This document shows, one piece after another, positions 52,676 to 61,083 of a DNA stretch of 64,000 bases. Source of the DNA: Mammaliicoccus sciuri (lineage in GTDB: Bacteria > Bacillota > Bacilli > Staphylococcales > Staphylococcaceae); assembly GCF_025561425.1 (NCBI RefSeq), contig NZ_CP094824.1, forward strand, positions 310,001-374,000, read 5' to 3'. Within the stretch, counting starts at the first letter, position 1. Each line of letters starts with the position of its first letter. The translations under genes and the position numbers were made by a program. The notes below the pieces were generated by a model. The model did not search any database, was not told the DNA's origin, and saw only the letters and a list, made by a program, of their open reading frames with translations.

Positions 52676-53296
52676 ATGTGGATTGATATTACACAACAAT
52701 TGACGAACAATATTGCACACTGGCCAGGTGATGAGCCATTTCATTTTAAACTTTCAGCGACTAAAGAAGAAACGGATTCTGTAAATATTGGTAGTATTTC
52801 AACAAGCACACATATAGGTACACATATGGATGCGCCATATCACTTTGATGATGAAGGTATCAAGATTCATGAAATTGACGTCAATCGTTTAATTGGCGAT
52901 GCAACATTAATTGAAATTATGGATGAAACTTTAATAACCCAGGAAATACTCAAGAAATATGACATTAAAGGGACTATTATAATGATTAAGACTAAAACAG
53001 AAGCACATTCTGAAGTGTTTCCAGAGTCAGTACCTGTCTTAACAGAAGATGCCATTCAATATTTATCTTCAATTGGGATTAAAGTATTTGGAATTGATGT
53101 GCCATCAGTAGATGATATTGACTCTAAAACGTTAGACAATCATCATGCATTTAATCAATACGACATTATTAATATTGAAAATCTACTATTAGAAAATGTT
53201 TCAGAAGGTTATTATAACTTCATTGGATTACCTTTAAATATAGTAGGTGCAGATGGTTCGCCAATAAGAGCGGTCATTTCTAAAAAGGGGGAGTAG
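52676..53296 (+). CDS. kynB: kynurenine formamidase (cyclase family)
   Basis: The 206-residue protein hydrolyses N-formylkynurenine to kynurenine, step 2 of tryptophan breakdown. It carries the metal-binding motif H-I-G-T-H-M-D-A-P-Y-H-F near residue 45, and W-P-G-D-E-P at the N-terminus fits KynB. ATG 52676 is 9 bases after AAAGGAG; ATG 52670 is too close. The adjacent tryptophan 2,3-dioxygenase gene, 2 bases downstream, supports the assignment. Confidence 0.9.
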   Translation: MWIDITQQLTNNIAHWPGDEPFHFKLSATKEETDSVNIGSISTSTHIGTHMDAPYHFDDEGIKIHEIDVNRLIGDATLIEIMDETLITQEILKKYDIKGTIIMIKTKTEAHSEVFPESVPVLTEDAIQYLSSIGIKVFGIDVPSVDDIDSKTLDNHHAFNQYDIINIENLLLENVSEGYYNFIGLPLNIVGADGSPIRAVISKKGE

Positions 53297-53298
53297 TT

Positions 53299-54141
53299 GT
53301 GAGCGAATTTCAAGATGAATCACTTAAAGGGGAAAGTGTGAAGACAGATTTTTCGAAAGACATGACGTATAGTGAATATTTAGGTTTAGATAAAGTATTA
53401 TCAGCACAACATACATTAACAGATGCGCACGATGAGAAATTATTCATCATTGTCCATCAAGTATCAGAACTGTGGATGAACTTAATTATTCATGAATTAA
53501 ATTCTGCAAGTGATGATATTAAATCTGATCAATATAAACAAGCATTTAAAAAATTAGCTCGAGTAGGTAATATACAAAAACAACTCATTCAAGTGTGGGA
53601 AGTATTATCAACCATGACACCAAGTGATTACTTGAAATTTAGAGATGACTTAGGGAATTCTTCAGGATTTCAATCTTTTCAAAATAGAATGATTGAATAT
53701 AGCTTAGGATATAAAACAACACACGCTTTAAAAATCTATGAAAAAGACCCAAATATATATCAGCAGTTGAAAACACAACTAGAACGACCAAGTATTTATG
53801 ATGAAACAATTAAAGCAGTACATAGAGCAGGATTTAACATAGATTCCGAAGTGTTAAATAGGGAAGTTACACAGAATTATATGCGGAATGATTCAGTGAA
53901 AGAAGCTTTTAAAGCAATATATTTACAATCAGACGCATACTTTGAATTGTATGAACTACTAGAGAAATTAACAGATGTAGAAGATAGATACAGTCAGTGG
54001 CGATTTAGACATATGAAGACCGTACAAAGAATAATAGGATTCAAGACAGGAACAGGTGGAAGTTCAGGTGTCAACTATTTAAAACGGATTATTGACCAAA
54101 ACTACTTCCCAGAATTGTGGGAATTGCGTACAGAATTATAA
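53299..54141 (+). CDS. kynA: tryptophan 2,3-dioxygenase
   Basis: The 280-residue haem enzyme opens the indole ring of tryptophan to N-formylkynurenine. Family segments visible are M-T-Y-S-E-Y-L-G-L-D near residue 22, L-F-I-I-V-H-Q-V-S-E-L-W-M near residue 49, S-S-G-F-Q-S-F-Q-N-R-M-I-E-Y and the C-terminal R-F-R-H-M-K-T-V-Q-R-I-I-G (haem histidine) with G-T-G-G-S-S-G. GTG 53299 follows GGGGGAG. It forms a pair with kynB; kynU is about 9 kb away on the other strand. Confidence 0.95.
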   Translation: MSEFQDESLKGESVKTDFSKDMTYSEYLGLDKVLSAQHTLTDAHDEKLFIIVHQVSELWMNLIIHELNSASDDIKSDQYKQAFKKLARVGNIQKQLIQVWEVLSTMTPSDYLKFRDDLGNSSGFQSFQNRMIEYSLGYKTTHALKIYEKDPNIYQQLKTQLERPSIYDETIKAVHRAGFNIDSEVLNREVTQNYMRNDSVKEAFKAIYLQSDAYFELYELLEKLTDVEDRYSQWRFRHMKTVQRIIGFKTGTGGSSGVNYLKRIIDQNYFPELWELRTEL

Positions 54142-54167
54142 TTTGAGAATAAGAGAATAGGTATTTT

Positions 54168-54335
54168 CAGGCCGATAAATAAAAATAGCGACCCGAAAAT
54201 GAGGTTTCTGGACCGATAAAAATAAATACCGGTCCAGAAACAAAAAATATGGACCGATAAAATAAATTACCGGTCCAGAAATAGAAAATATAGACCGATA
54301 AAAAAATTTACCGGTCCAGAAACAAAAATGAAGCG
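54168..54335. repeat. hairpin array F, left part: about 41-bp units around GGACCG / CCGGTCC
   Basis: Units of about 41 bases read GGACCGATAAAAATAAATAC then CGGTCCAGAAACAAAAAATAT. The first hairpin has a long stem, GTTTCTGGACCG with CCGGTCCAGAAAC (54203-54241). The array directly follows kynA and may serve as its terminator. The same units reappear at 57452-57510 beyond a 3-kb insert. Confidence 0.9.
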
Positions 54336-54563
54336 ACGTTGTAAATTTCGTTAGGCACTTCCATCGGTTTGACACGGATATCTGAGTTTTTAATGTTGTG
54401 ATATAAAACTTTAGCATGTGTTTTATTTAAACGTTTCCTGTTACTTAAAAAGATATTTAATAGATTTAAAAAGAATAATAGTTTCCTTTTTTGCATGAAC
54501 ATGTTGTAACGCTTGTTGTGACAGCTCTTTTCCGGTCTTAATGACCTGATTAAGCGTGGACAT
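54308..54563 (-). pseudogene. degenerate plasmid-like ORFs downstream of the helix-turn-helix gene
   Basis: From ATG 54563, overlapping the end of the upstream gene, a 40-codon frame reads M-S-T-L-N-Q-V-I-K-T-G-K-E-L and stops at 54441. A different frame from about 54450 to 54308 carries L-N-K-T-H-A-K-V-L-Y-H-N-I-K-N-S-D. The change of frame suggests one decayed gene. No family is recognised. Confidence 0.35.
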
Positions 54564-54906
54564 TTTTTTCTCGGATGACTTCATATTGTGTATATGTATT
54601 GATTCTAAAGACTAATGCGCCGTTATTTTTACGTTTGCCACTGACCGTATGAATCTTCGTGATATAACCTTTTTCATCAAGGTTTTTAAAAGTACGATAG
54701 ACTGTTTTCTTGCTGATATGTAGAAGGTCTGCGATAGTCTGAAGTTTTAAGTGAGAAAAACCAATCACTTTTAAGCTGTGTTGTTTCAATACGTTTAAAA
54801 CACGGTATTCAGTTTCTTTAAGGTGACGGTTGTATCGTTCAACCGTGCGATCCATTGCGATGATTGTTTCAAAGTTGTTGTCAAAATCGTTCATGATGTA
54901 AGTCAT
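54550..54906 (-). CDS. small helix-turn-helix protein of staphylococcal-plasmid type
   Basis: The 118-residue protein starts M-T-Y-I-M-N-D-F-D-N-N-F and has a helix-turn-helix at about 60-85 (L-Q-T-I-A-D-L-L-H-I-S-K-K-T-V-Y-R-T-F-K-N-L) with a wing-like tail. Similar small proteins occur on staphylococcal plasmids, to my knowledge, often near replication genes. ATG 54906 is chosen because AAAAGGA is upstream; a longer frame from 54972 would run through a terminator-like hairpin. The gene lies in a 3-kb segment inserted in hairpin array F. Confidence 0.65.
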   Translation of the reverse strand: MTYIMNDFDNNFETIIAMDRTVERYNRHLKETEYRVLNVLKQHSLKVIGFSHLKLQTIADLLHISKKTVYRTFKNLDEKGYITKIHTVSGKRKNNGALVFRINTYTQYEVIREKNVHA

Positions 54907-54943
54907 TTGTATCATTCCTTTTTTAGATTTTAGGAACGAAAAA

Positions 54944-54983
54944 AGAGTACACGCCGGTCTTTTCCATGGCATGCACTCTTATG
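54944..54983 (-). terminator. minus-strand terminator-like hairpin in the leader of the helix-turn-helix gene
   Basis: On the minus strand AAGAGTGCATGCC pairs with GGCGTGTACTCTT (G-T pairs included) and is followed by six T residues, 38 bases before the gene start. It could attenuate the gene or end an upstream minus-strand transcript. Confidence 0.55.
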
Positions 54984-55033
54984 ACTTATGTCAGTTTTAA
55001 TATGCTCTTAACTTACTCTTTCGATTTGTTTTA

Positions 55034-55062
55034 TTGAAAACCACTGAAAAATCGGGTATGAT
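55034..55062 (+). promoter_or_regulatory. sigma-A-type promoter of the predicted small RNA
   Basis: TTGAAA (55034-55039) and TATGAT (55057-55062) are separated by exactly 17 bases; each hexamer has one mismatch to consensus. The start point would be about 55069. Confidence 0.65.
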
Positions 55063-55068
55063 TAAAAC

Positions 55069-55180
55069 ATAATCTTAATAAGAGAAGTTAAAAGAACATT
55101 CTAAAGTGTTTGCCGATGATGAGGATCGGTAAGCGATTAATAACTGTTACCAGCAGTTATTAATGCTGAATGTTCTTTTT
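55069..55180 (+). ncRNA. predicted small RNA with three-way junction and terminator
   Basis: Between a good promoter and a T run lie three helices. P1 pairs AAAGAACATTC (55091-55101) with GAATGTTCTTT (55168-55178); P2 pairs CCGAT (55113-55117) with ATCGG (55125-55129); P3 pairs ATTAATAACTG (55136-55146) with CAGTTATTAAT (55154-55164). P1 encloses the other two and is followed by T residues, so it may double as the terminator. There is no ORF. The expected RNA is about 110 nt. Plasmid-like context suggests a copy-control or regulatory RNA, but I do not recognise an Rfam family. Confidence 0.6.
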
Positions 55181-55231
55181 ACGTTCAATTAAGTTAATTA
55201 AATTGTATAACTATTCCAAAAAATAGCAAAC

Positions 55232-55285
55232 AAAAATGGGATACACATGGTTAGTCTTAATACATGTGTATCCCATTTTTTGTTG
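55232..55285. terminator. large terminator-like hairpin
   Basis: AAATGGGATACACATG pairs with CATGTGTATCCCATTT around a 13-base loop, followed by TTTT. Confidence 0.8.
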
Positions 55286-55487
55286 TGACATAAATCACAT
55301 ATTTTCCGATGAGAATTGTATAAAATAAAACTGATACTAGCAGTAATTGGTGGTGGAGTAAATTTTGAAAATATTTATAAATTATATAAAGAATACCAAA
55401 AGTTTTTCAAAAATCATCTGTCTATTTTTATTATCAACAATATCAGTTTTATTATCTTTACCAATCCCTTATTTTTTAAAATATTTA

Positions 55488-56818
55488 GGTGGATTTTATA
55501 ATCAACTTAGCCACCTTTAGACAAAAAAACGCCACGTGAATTTCATGTTATTATTGAGGCTACCAGACCAAATCAATAAAGGAATGAATTCACATGACGC
55601 ATACTTATTCTAACATGACAAACCATAAAGGAACACACTTAAGTTATGAAGAACGTGTTCAAATAGAAACACTTAAAAATTTAGGTTTTTCAAATCGTGC
55701 AATCGCGCGTGAATTAGGACGTGCACCTCAAACAATCAATAACGAAATTCATCGAGGAACAACACGTCAAATTAAACGACAAAAACAACAACATAAAGTC
55801 TATGAATATGAGACGCAAATTTATTTTTCTTCACTAGGTCAACAACGTTATCGACAAAACAGACAACAATGTGGTGCTCAGCCCTTATGGAAGAAGAACC
55901 CATTATTTATTCCATGGGCAGATCACCTCATGAAAAAGAAACGCTGGTCACCTGAAGCAGTCGTGGCATATGCTCACAAGGAACAATGTTTTGAAAGAGA
56001 AAAAATCCCTTCAACAACGACAGTATATGCTTGGATAGATCAACAAATCATGGAAACTAAGAATATTGATCTACTAGAAAAATTAAAAAGACGTCACTCT
56101 ACTCAGAATAGCTACCATAATCATCCACACAGTCGAGTGCTCGGTCCAAGTATTGAGACACGTCCTAGTGAAATTGAATCACGTCAGTCTTTTGGTCACT
56201 GGGAAATAGATACCGTAATAGGAACTAAAAACAAGTCAAAGCCAGTTATCTTAACACTTGTTGAGAGACAAACGCGTTTTGAAATACTAGAAATAATAGA
56301 GAGTAAAAGTGCTGATGCGGTGTCTCACGCATTGAAAAACTTATTTGACTCCTTAGGCGAAAAAGCACCAAAAATCTTCAAATCTATCACATCTGACAAT
56401 GGTTCAGAATTTGCATCGCTGTATGAAGAATTTGGCCATATGATAGAAATATACTTCACACATCCATTCTCATCATATGAACGTGGGACAAGTGAAAACC
56501 AACATAAAATGATTCGTCGTTTTATTCCAAAAGCACATGATTTATCCAATGTTCAAAAACGCTTCATAAAAGCCATACAACAATATATGAATGACTATCC
56601 TAGAAAGACTTTAAATTACAACACAGCTCATCATAATATGGCAGAAAGTTTAAAGCACCTCAATCTGTATGAATCTTTCCAAAGCTAAAGTCTTAGCTTT
56701 GGTTACCTGTTGAGTATTAATTGATTAAAACCAATCAATCCTCAACAGGTTCGAATACGGTTAACCCTTGTGTACACCTCAGTCATTATAGGTGGCTAAC
56801 TTAAACTTGAAATCCTTG
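55488..56818 (+). mobile_element. IS30-family insertion sequence, copy 2
   Basis: The element is nearly identical to copy 1 at 38505-39834 but in the opposite orientation. It is flanked by TTTAAAATATTTA at 55475-55487 and 56819-56831, a perfect 13-bp direct repeat directly against the ends. The host reading frame closes when the element and one repeat are removed, which confirms this as a target duplication. Confidence 0.95.
55594..56688 (+). CDS. IS30-family transposase, copy 2
   Basis: The 364-residue protein is identical to copy 1 except for Asn instead of Asp after W-E-I-D-T-V-I-G-T-K. The DDE motif residues (W-E-I-D, T-S-D-N-G and the glutamate in G-T-S-E-N) are present. Two hairpins follow the stop codon inside the element: CCAAAGCTAA / TTAGCTTTGG and CCTGTTGAG / CTCAACAGG. 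Confidence 0.95.
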   Translation: MTHTYSNMTNHKGTHLSYEERVQIETLKNLGFSNRAIARELGRAPQTINNEIHRGTTRQIKRQKQQHKVYEYETQIYFSSLGQQRYRQNRQQCGAQPLWKKNPLFIPWADHLMKKKRWSPEAVVAYAHKEQCFEREKIPSTTTVYAWIDQQIMETKNIDLLEKLKRRHSTQNSYHNHPHSRVLGPSIETRPSEIESRQSFGHWEIDTVIGTKNKSKPVILTLVERQTRFEILEIIESKSADAVSHALKNLFDSLGEKAPKIFKSITSDNGSEFASLYEEFGHMIEIYFTHPFSSYERGTSENQHKMIRRFIPKAHDLSNVQKRFIKAIQQYMNDYPRKTLNYNTAHHNMAESLKHLNLYESFQS

Positions 56819-57119
56819 TTTAAAATATTTATTAGATGATGTAATAAAAGGAAAAAATTATGATACTTATATTGGAGTAAAGACAGGTGGACCTAAGTTT
56901 CAATTGAGTGAATGGAAATCTACTATGATAAATGAATCTGTTGCATCTGCACTTAGTATTGCGTACATGTTAGGTGGTAATGAGTTTGCTCAGGAAGTAG
57001 ATAATGAAATTATAAATCTTGTTGAAGATGAAGCGAGAGAATATTTAAATCAGTTAAAAATATCTAATCCGATTTTATTTAACAAACTATGTCAAGTTAG
57101 CTAAGAGAGGAGAATAATT

Positions 57120-57437
57120 ATGAAAGATATTATTATTTTAATTGTAGGGATTATATTTTTAATATTAGGAGTGAGTCTATCAAAAAACAAATTGCTGTTT
57201 TTAATTGCAGGTTATGATAGTGAAAAAATGAATCAAAATCAATCTAGGATTCTTGGAAAAATTGTTGGTCAATTTATAATATTATGTTCAATATTAATGA
57301 TAAGTGATTTTATTAGAAAAAATTTTTGGAATAATGCAGATTCTTCTTATTTCTATATAGTCATGATTATTTCTTTTATAATTGGCTTAGCTATAATGAC
57401 ATACAGTGTATACCAATTATTGTACAAGAAGGGATGA
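57120..57437 (+). CDS. small membrane protein, DUF3784-like
   Basis: This 105-residue protein has three hydrophobic helices (about 4-24, 45-62, 76-98) and the L-S-K-N-K-L-L-F-L-I-A-G-Y-D segment, which resembles DUF3784 proteins (I-A-G-Y-N). GAGAGGAG precedes ATG 57120. It follows the interrupted gene by 15 bases and so was probably co-transcribed with it. Function unknown. Confidence 0.65.
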   Translation: MKDIIILIVGIIFLILGVSLSKNKLLFLIAGYDSEKMNQNQSRILGKIVGQFIILCSILMISDFIRKNFWNNADSSYFYIVMIISFIIGLAIMTYSVYQLLYKKG

Positions 57438-57451
57438 TGGAATGAGAAAAA

Positions 57452-57510
57452 ATTTTACCGGTCCAGAAACGAGAAATATGGACCGATAAAAAAATTACCG
57501 GTCCAAAAAC
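57452..57510. repeat. hairpin array F, right part
   Basis: TTACCGGTCCAGAAAC, then ATGGACCGATAAAAAAATTA and CCGGTCCAAAAAC repeat the units seen at 54168-54335. Both parts end in similar words (CAAAAATGAAGC, CAATAATGAAGC). The segment between the two parts looks inserted into one array. Confidence 0.85.
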
Positions 57511-57571
57511 AATAATGAAGCTGAGGCAATGACCGTTGACTCAGCTTTCTACTTTCAAAGTTCTTCTAATT

Positions 57572-58354
57572 CTAGCTCATTTCACTATCTTTAACATCTG
57601 TTATAAACATATGTCCGGGTGCGTGTGTAATCATAATATCTGGTTTGGCATCTAATGCTACGGATTGTGGTGTTACACCGCATCCCCAGAATACTGGAAC
57701 TTCTCCGTCTTTAATTGTTACAGCTTCACCGAAATCAGGTTGGTCAATGTTTCCGATACCGATTTCACTTGGATTTCCAATATGTATTGGTGTACCGTGT
57801 ACTTCTTTGAAATGTGTTGTGATTTCAGTAGCTTTAATTGCTTCTGACATCGTCATAGGTCGCATGCTCACTGTAATATTTCCTTTAAAAGTACCACTTG
57901 GTTCAGCAGGTATATTTGTGATGTACATCGGCACGTTATGATTTTCTTCTATATGACGTACTGGAATGCCCGCTTCAAGCAAAGCATGTTCAAATGTAAA
58001 GCTACATCCAATCAAGAAGCTGACCATATCCTCTGTATACAACGCTTTAATATCCTCGTATTCTTGTACGAATTTGCCATCTTTATAAAGTCTGTACAAT
58101 CCAACATCTGTTCTAATATCCGCTTCTTTTCCATATTTACTAAAAGACGGTGATCCTATTTCGGATACATCAAGTAATGGACATGTCTTCGGATTTTTAA
58201 AGCAAAATTTCAAAAAATCATAGGCATATTTAGAAGGCAAGATGACGACATTTGCTTGGACATACCCTTTAGCCATCCCACTAGTTGGTCGTGTTAATGC
58301 GCCTTGTCTAATACTTGCTCTAATTTCCTCTGGTGATGCAGTTTGTAAATTCAT
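57572..58354 (-). CDS. DUF1445 / YcsI family putative hydro-lyase (D-glutamate cyclase-like)
   Basis: The 260-residue protein matches the DUF1445 family: A-S-I-R-Q-G near the N-terminus, then R-P-T-S-G-M-A-K-G-Y-V-Q-A-N-V-V-I-L-P, S-F-L-I-G-C-S-F-T-F-E and V-F-W-G-C-G-V-T-P-Q, with T-H-A-P-G-H-M-F-I-T-D near the end. The family is annotated as hydro-lyases, and a vertebrate member is D-glutamate cyclase; the bacterial substrate is not settled. ATG 58354 follows GGGGAT on the minus strand. It is divergent from lytS. Confidence 0.9.
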   Translation of the reverse strand: MNLQTASPEEIRASIRQGALTRPTSGMAKGYVQANVVILPSKYAYDFLKFCFKNPKTCPLLDVSEIGSPSFSKYGKEADIRTDVGLYRLYKDGKFVQEYEDIKALYTEDMVSFLIGCSFTFEHALLEAGIPVRHIEENHNVPMYITNIPAEPSGTFKGNITVSMRPMTMSEAIKATEITTHFKEVHGTPIHIGNPSEIGIGNIDQPDFGEAVTIKDGEVPVFWGCGVTPQSVALDAKPDIMITHAPGHMFITDVKDSEMS

Positions 58355-58486
58355 GATATTATCCCCTTTCTGCATGGTTCTCCTTATTATATCACTTAAA
58401 CATTATTCCGAGATTTCTAACAATCATATGGTAAAATATTTGTTGGTATGAACGTATAGAAAAGTAAAGAAACGATAGGTGTTTAT

Positions 58487-60241
58487 ATGTTAAATTTATT
58501 TGTCTTATTATTAGAACGTGTTGGTTTAATTATACTCGTTGCATACATATTGATGAATACCACGTATTTTAAAAATATGATGGGAGAACGTGAAAAATGG
58601 TATGTGAAATGGCGATTGATCATTGTATTTTCATCATTCGCATTGCTATCTAATTTTACAGGTGTTGCGATACATAATGGTGAAATTGTATCGAGTATGA
58701 TTTATTTACATCTCGGACCAGAAGTGTCACTTGCGAATACACGTGTGTTAACAATAGGCGTTTCAGGGTTAATAGGTGGACCATTTGTAGGTCTATTCGT
58801 AGGTGTGCTATCAGGTATATTTAGAGTTTATATTGGTGGTGCAGATGCATATACATATTTAATATCATCTATCGTCATTGGACTTGTCGCTGGTTACTTT
58901 GGTGCACAGGCAATGAAGTCAAAAAGCTATTTATCCGTGAAACAAAGTGCATTAGTAGGTGCATCTACGGAAGTTATTCAAATGATTTGTATATTGATAT
59001 TCTCATCGCAAAAAGCAGATGCATGGGAACTTGTTCAACTTATTGCATTGCCAATGATTATCATTAATGGATTAGGTACCGCGATATTTATGTCTATTAT
59101 TATTTCGACAGTTAAACAAGAAGAACAAATGAGAGCGATTCAAACGCATGATGTATTAAAGCTCGTCAATCAGACATTGCCTTATTTTAAAGAAGGATTA
59201 ACAGAGTCATCTGCACATCAATCAGCAAAAGTTATCAAAGATCTCATGAAAGTTTCTGCTGTTGCTATTACAAATAAGACGCATATATTGGCGCATGTTG
59301 GTGTAGCTAGTGATCATCACACACCTGATAAGACCATTATTACTGATCTATCTAAAGCGGTTATTGAAACGGGTCAACAAAAAGAAGTCTATTCTAGTAA
59401 AGATATAGGGTGTCAACATCCGAACTGTCCACTTGAAGCGGCGATTGTTATTCCGTTATATGTACATGATGATATTGTAGGGACATTGAAGTTATATTTT
59501 ACAGATCATCATGATTTAACATTTGTAGAGAAACAACTAGCAGAAGGTTTAGCTAAAATATTCTCTAGTCAGTTAGAACTTGGTGCTGTTGAAACACAAC
59601 GAAAATTATTACAAGATGCTGAAATTAAGTCGTTACAAGCTCAAGTTAATCCGCATTTCTTCTTTAATGCGATTAATACAATTTCAGCATTAGTTCGGAT
59701 TGATCATGAGAAAGCACGTCAATTATTATTACAATTGAGTCATTTCTTCCGTTCGAATTTACAAGGTGCGAGAAACAATACGATTACAATTGAAAAAGAA
59801 TTAGAACAAGTACGCGCTTATATTGCTTTGGAACAAGCAAGATATCCCGATCACTTTAAAATTGAATTTGATATACCTGAAGAACAATATTCTGCACTTG
59901 TCCCACCTTTTGTTATACAAATATTAGTGGAGAATGCGATTAAACATGCTTTTACAAGTAGAAAAGATGACAATCGTATTTGGGTCAAAGTGAGTCGTAA
60001 TCATCAATCGATTCAATTATGTGTAAGAGATAACGGACAAGGTATACATGAAGATAAAATTGCTGTTTTAGGTAAGACAACGGTTGCCTCTCAGTCTGGA
60101 ACTGGAAGTGCGTTAGAGAATTTAAATAGAAGATTAACAGGATTATTTGGAAATCATGCAGAATTACAATTCGATTCAAGTGATAAAGGAACGAAAGTAT
60201 GTACGATTATTCCACACAAATATCGAGAGGAGGAAATGTAA
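58487..60241 (+). CDS. lytS: LytS sensor histidine kinase
   Basis: The 584-residue membrane sensor has an N-terminal 5TM-LYT domain (about 1-200, with [10 protein letters not shown]), a GAF domain (about 225-365) and a LytS-type kinase core with [10 protein letters not shown] (phospho-histidine, about residue 390) and the ATP site L-V-E-N-A-I-K-H-A. With LytR it senses membrane-potential changes and, in relatives, pyruvate, and controls lrgAB. Its stop codon overlaps the lytR start by one base. Confidence 0.95.
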   Translation: MLNLFVLLLERVGLIILVAYILMNTTYFKNMMGEREKWYVKWRLIIVFSSFALLSNFTGVAIHNGEIVSSMIYLHLGPEVSLANTRVLTIGVSGLIGGPFVGLFVGVLSGIFRVYIGGADAYTYLISSIVIGLVAGYFGAQAMKSKSYLSVKQSALVGASTEVIQMICILIFSSQKADAWELVQLIALPMIIINGLGTAIFMSIIISTVKQEEQMRAIQTHDVLKLVNQTLPYFKEGLTESSAHQSAKVIKDLMKVSAVAITNKTHILAHVGVASDHHTPDKTIITDLSKAVIETGQQKEVYSSKDIGCQHPNCPLEAAIVIPLYVHDDIVGTLKLYFTDHHDLTFVEKQLAEGLAKIFSSQLELGAVETQRKLLQDAEIKSLQAQVNPHFFFNAINTISALVRIDHEKARQLLLQLSHFFRSNLQGARNNTITIEKELEQVRAYIALEQARYPDHFKIEFDIPEEQYSALVPPFVIQILVENAIKHAFTSRKDDNRIWVKVSRNHQSIQLCVRDNGQGIHEDKIAVLGKTTVASQSGTGSALENLNRRLTGLFGNHAELQFDSSDKGTKVCTIIPHKYREEEM

Positions 60242-60963
60242 TGCATGCGTTAATTGTTGATGATGAACCGTTAGCACGTAATGAACTGAAATATTTATTG
60301 AATCAAATAGGTTCATTTAGTCAAATTGAAGAAGCAGAAAATGTTGAAGAAACTTTGGAACAACTACTGTCACACGAATTTGATGTTATATTTTTAGATA
60401 TTAATTTGATGGAAGAAAGTGGATTAGATTTAGCGAAGAAAATCAATAAAATGAAACATGTTCCGCATATTATCTTTGCGACTGCTCATGACACATATGC
60501 TGTACAAGCATTTGAATTAGAAGCAACAGACTATATCTTGAAACCTTTTGAGAAAGCAAGAATTGAACAAGCGATTAATAAAATTACGAATATCGAGACA
60601 CAACAATCAGTGGAGCCGAAACCGGTCAAACACGATGAAGTCTTGCCTATTGAAATTGAAGATCGTATTTATGTATTGAATGTAGATGATATTATTGCGA
60701 TATCTGTCAATCAAGGTATTACGACGATTAATACGACTGACAATGAATATACGACAAACGAGCCACTTAGTTTCTATGAGAAAAAGCTCAGTCACGCTAA
60801 ATTTATTCGTATTCATCGCGCAAGTATTATCAATAAATGGCATATACAATCGGTTGAACATTGGTTTAATTCGATGTATCAAGTGACGTTGACGGGTAAT
60901 ATCAAATTACAAGTCAGTCGTTCATATATGAAGTCATTTAAATTAGAAATAGGGTTAGTATAA
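60241..60963 (+). CDS. lytR: LytR response regulator with LytTR domain
   Basis: The 240-residue regulator has a receiver domain (I-V-D-D-E-P at residue 4 and V-I-F-L-D-I-N-L with the phospho-aspartate near residue 53, K-P-F near 103) and a C-terminal LytTR DNA-binding domain (R-I-H-R-A-S-I-I-N). ATG 60241 is used because GAGGAGG is upstream and it follows the lytS stop directly. It probably activates lrgAB 120 bases downstream. Confidence 0.95.
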   Translation: MHALIVDDEPLARNELKYLLNQIGSFSQIEEAENVEETLEQLLSHEFDVIFLDINLMEESGLDLAKKINKMKHVPHIIFATAHDTYAVQAFELEATDYILKPFEKARIEQAINKITNIETQQSVEPKPVKHDEVLPIEIEDRIYVLNVDDIIAISVNQGITTINTTDNEYTTNEPLSFYEKKLSHAKFIRIHRASIINKWHIQSVEHWFNSMYQVTLTGNIKLQVSRSYMKSFKLEIGLV

Positions 60964-61083
60964 TTTTCAGAGCATAGATTTCGTAACTTAGAGGTCAATT
61001 ATTGCATTTCGCATTAAAAACGCTTTAAAAATTGATTTTCATATTAAGATAACCTTAAGAGATTACTTCGGGAGGTTGTCAAA

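Larger units (their letters stand above)
55365..57104 (+). pseudogene. gene interrupted by IS30 copy 2; hydrophobic N-terminus like an ABC-transporter membrane segment
   Basis: TTG 55365 has GGTGGAG 6 bases upstream and starts M-K-I-F-I-N-Y-I-K-N-T-K-S-F. Forty-one codons lead to the IS30 end; removing the element and one 13-bp duplication copy joins them in frame to L-D-D-V-I-K-G-K-N-Y-D and on to TAA 57102, giving 131 residues. Residues 16-41 are hydrophobic (L-L-S-L-P-I-P-Y-F-L-K-Y-L) and resemble the first helix of ABC half-transporters. The remainder (from T-G-G-P-K-F) is soluble, acidic and not recognised. It may be a whole small gene or an older fusion of two pieces. Confidence 0.55.

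Noticed and set aside
38505-56818. Composite transposon formed by the two IS30 copies
   Set aside because: Each copy has its own complete target duplication, and the outer ends do not share a common repeat, so the copies inserted independently.
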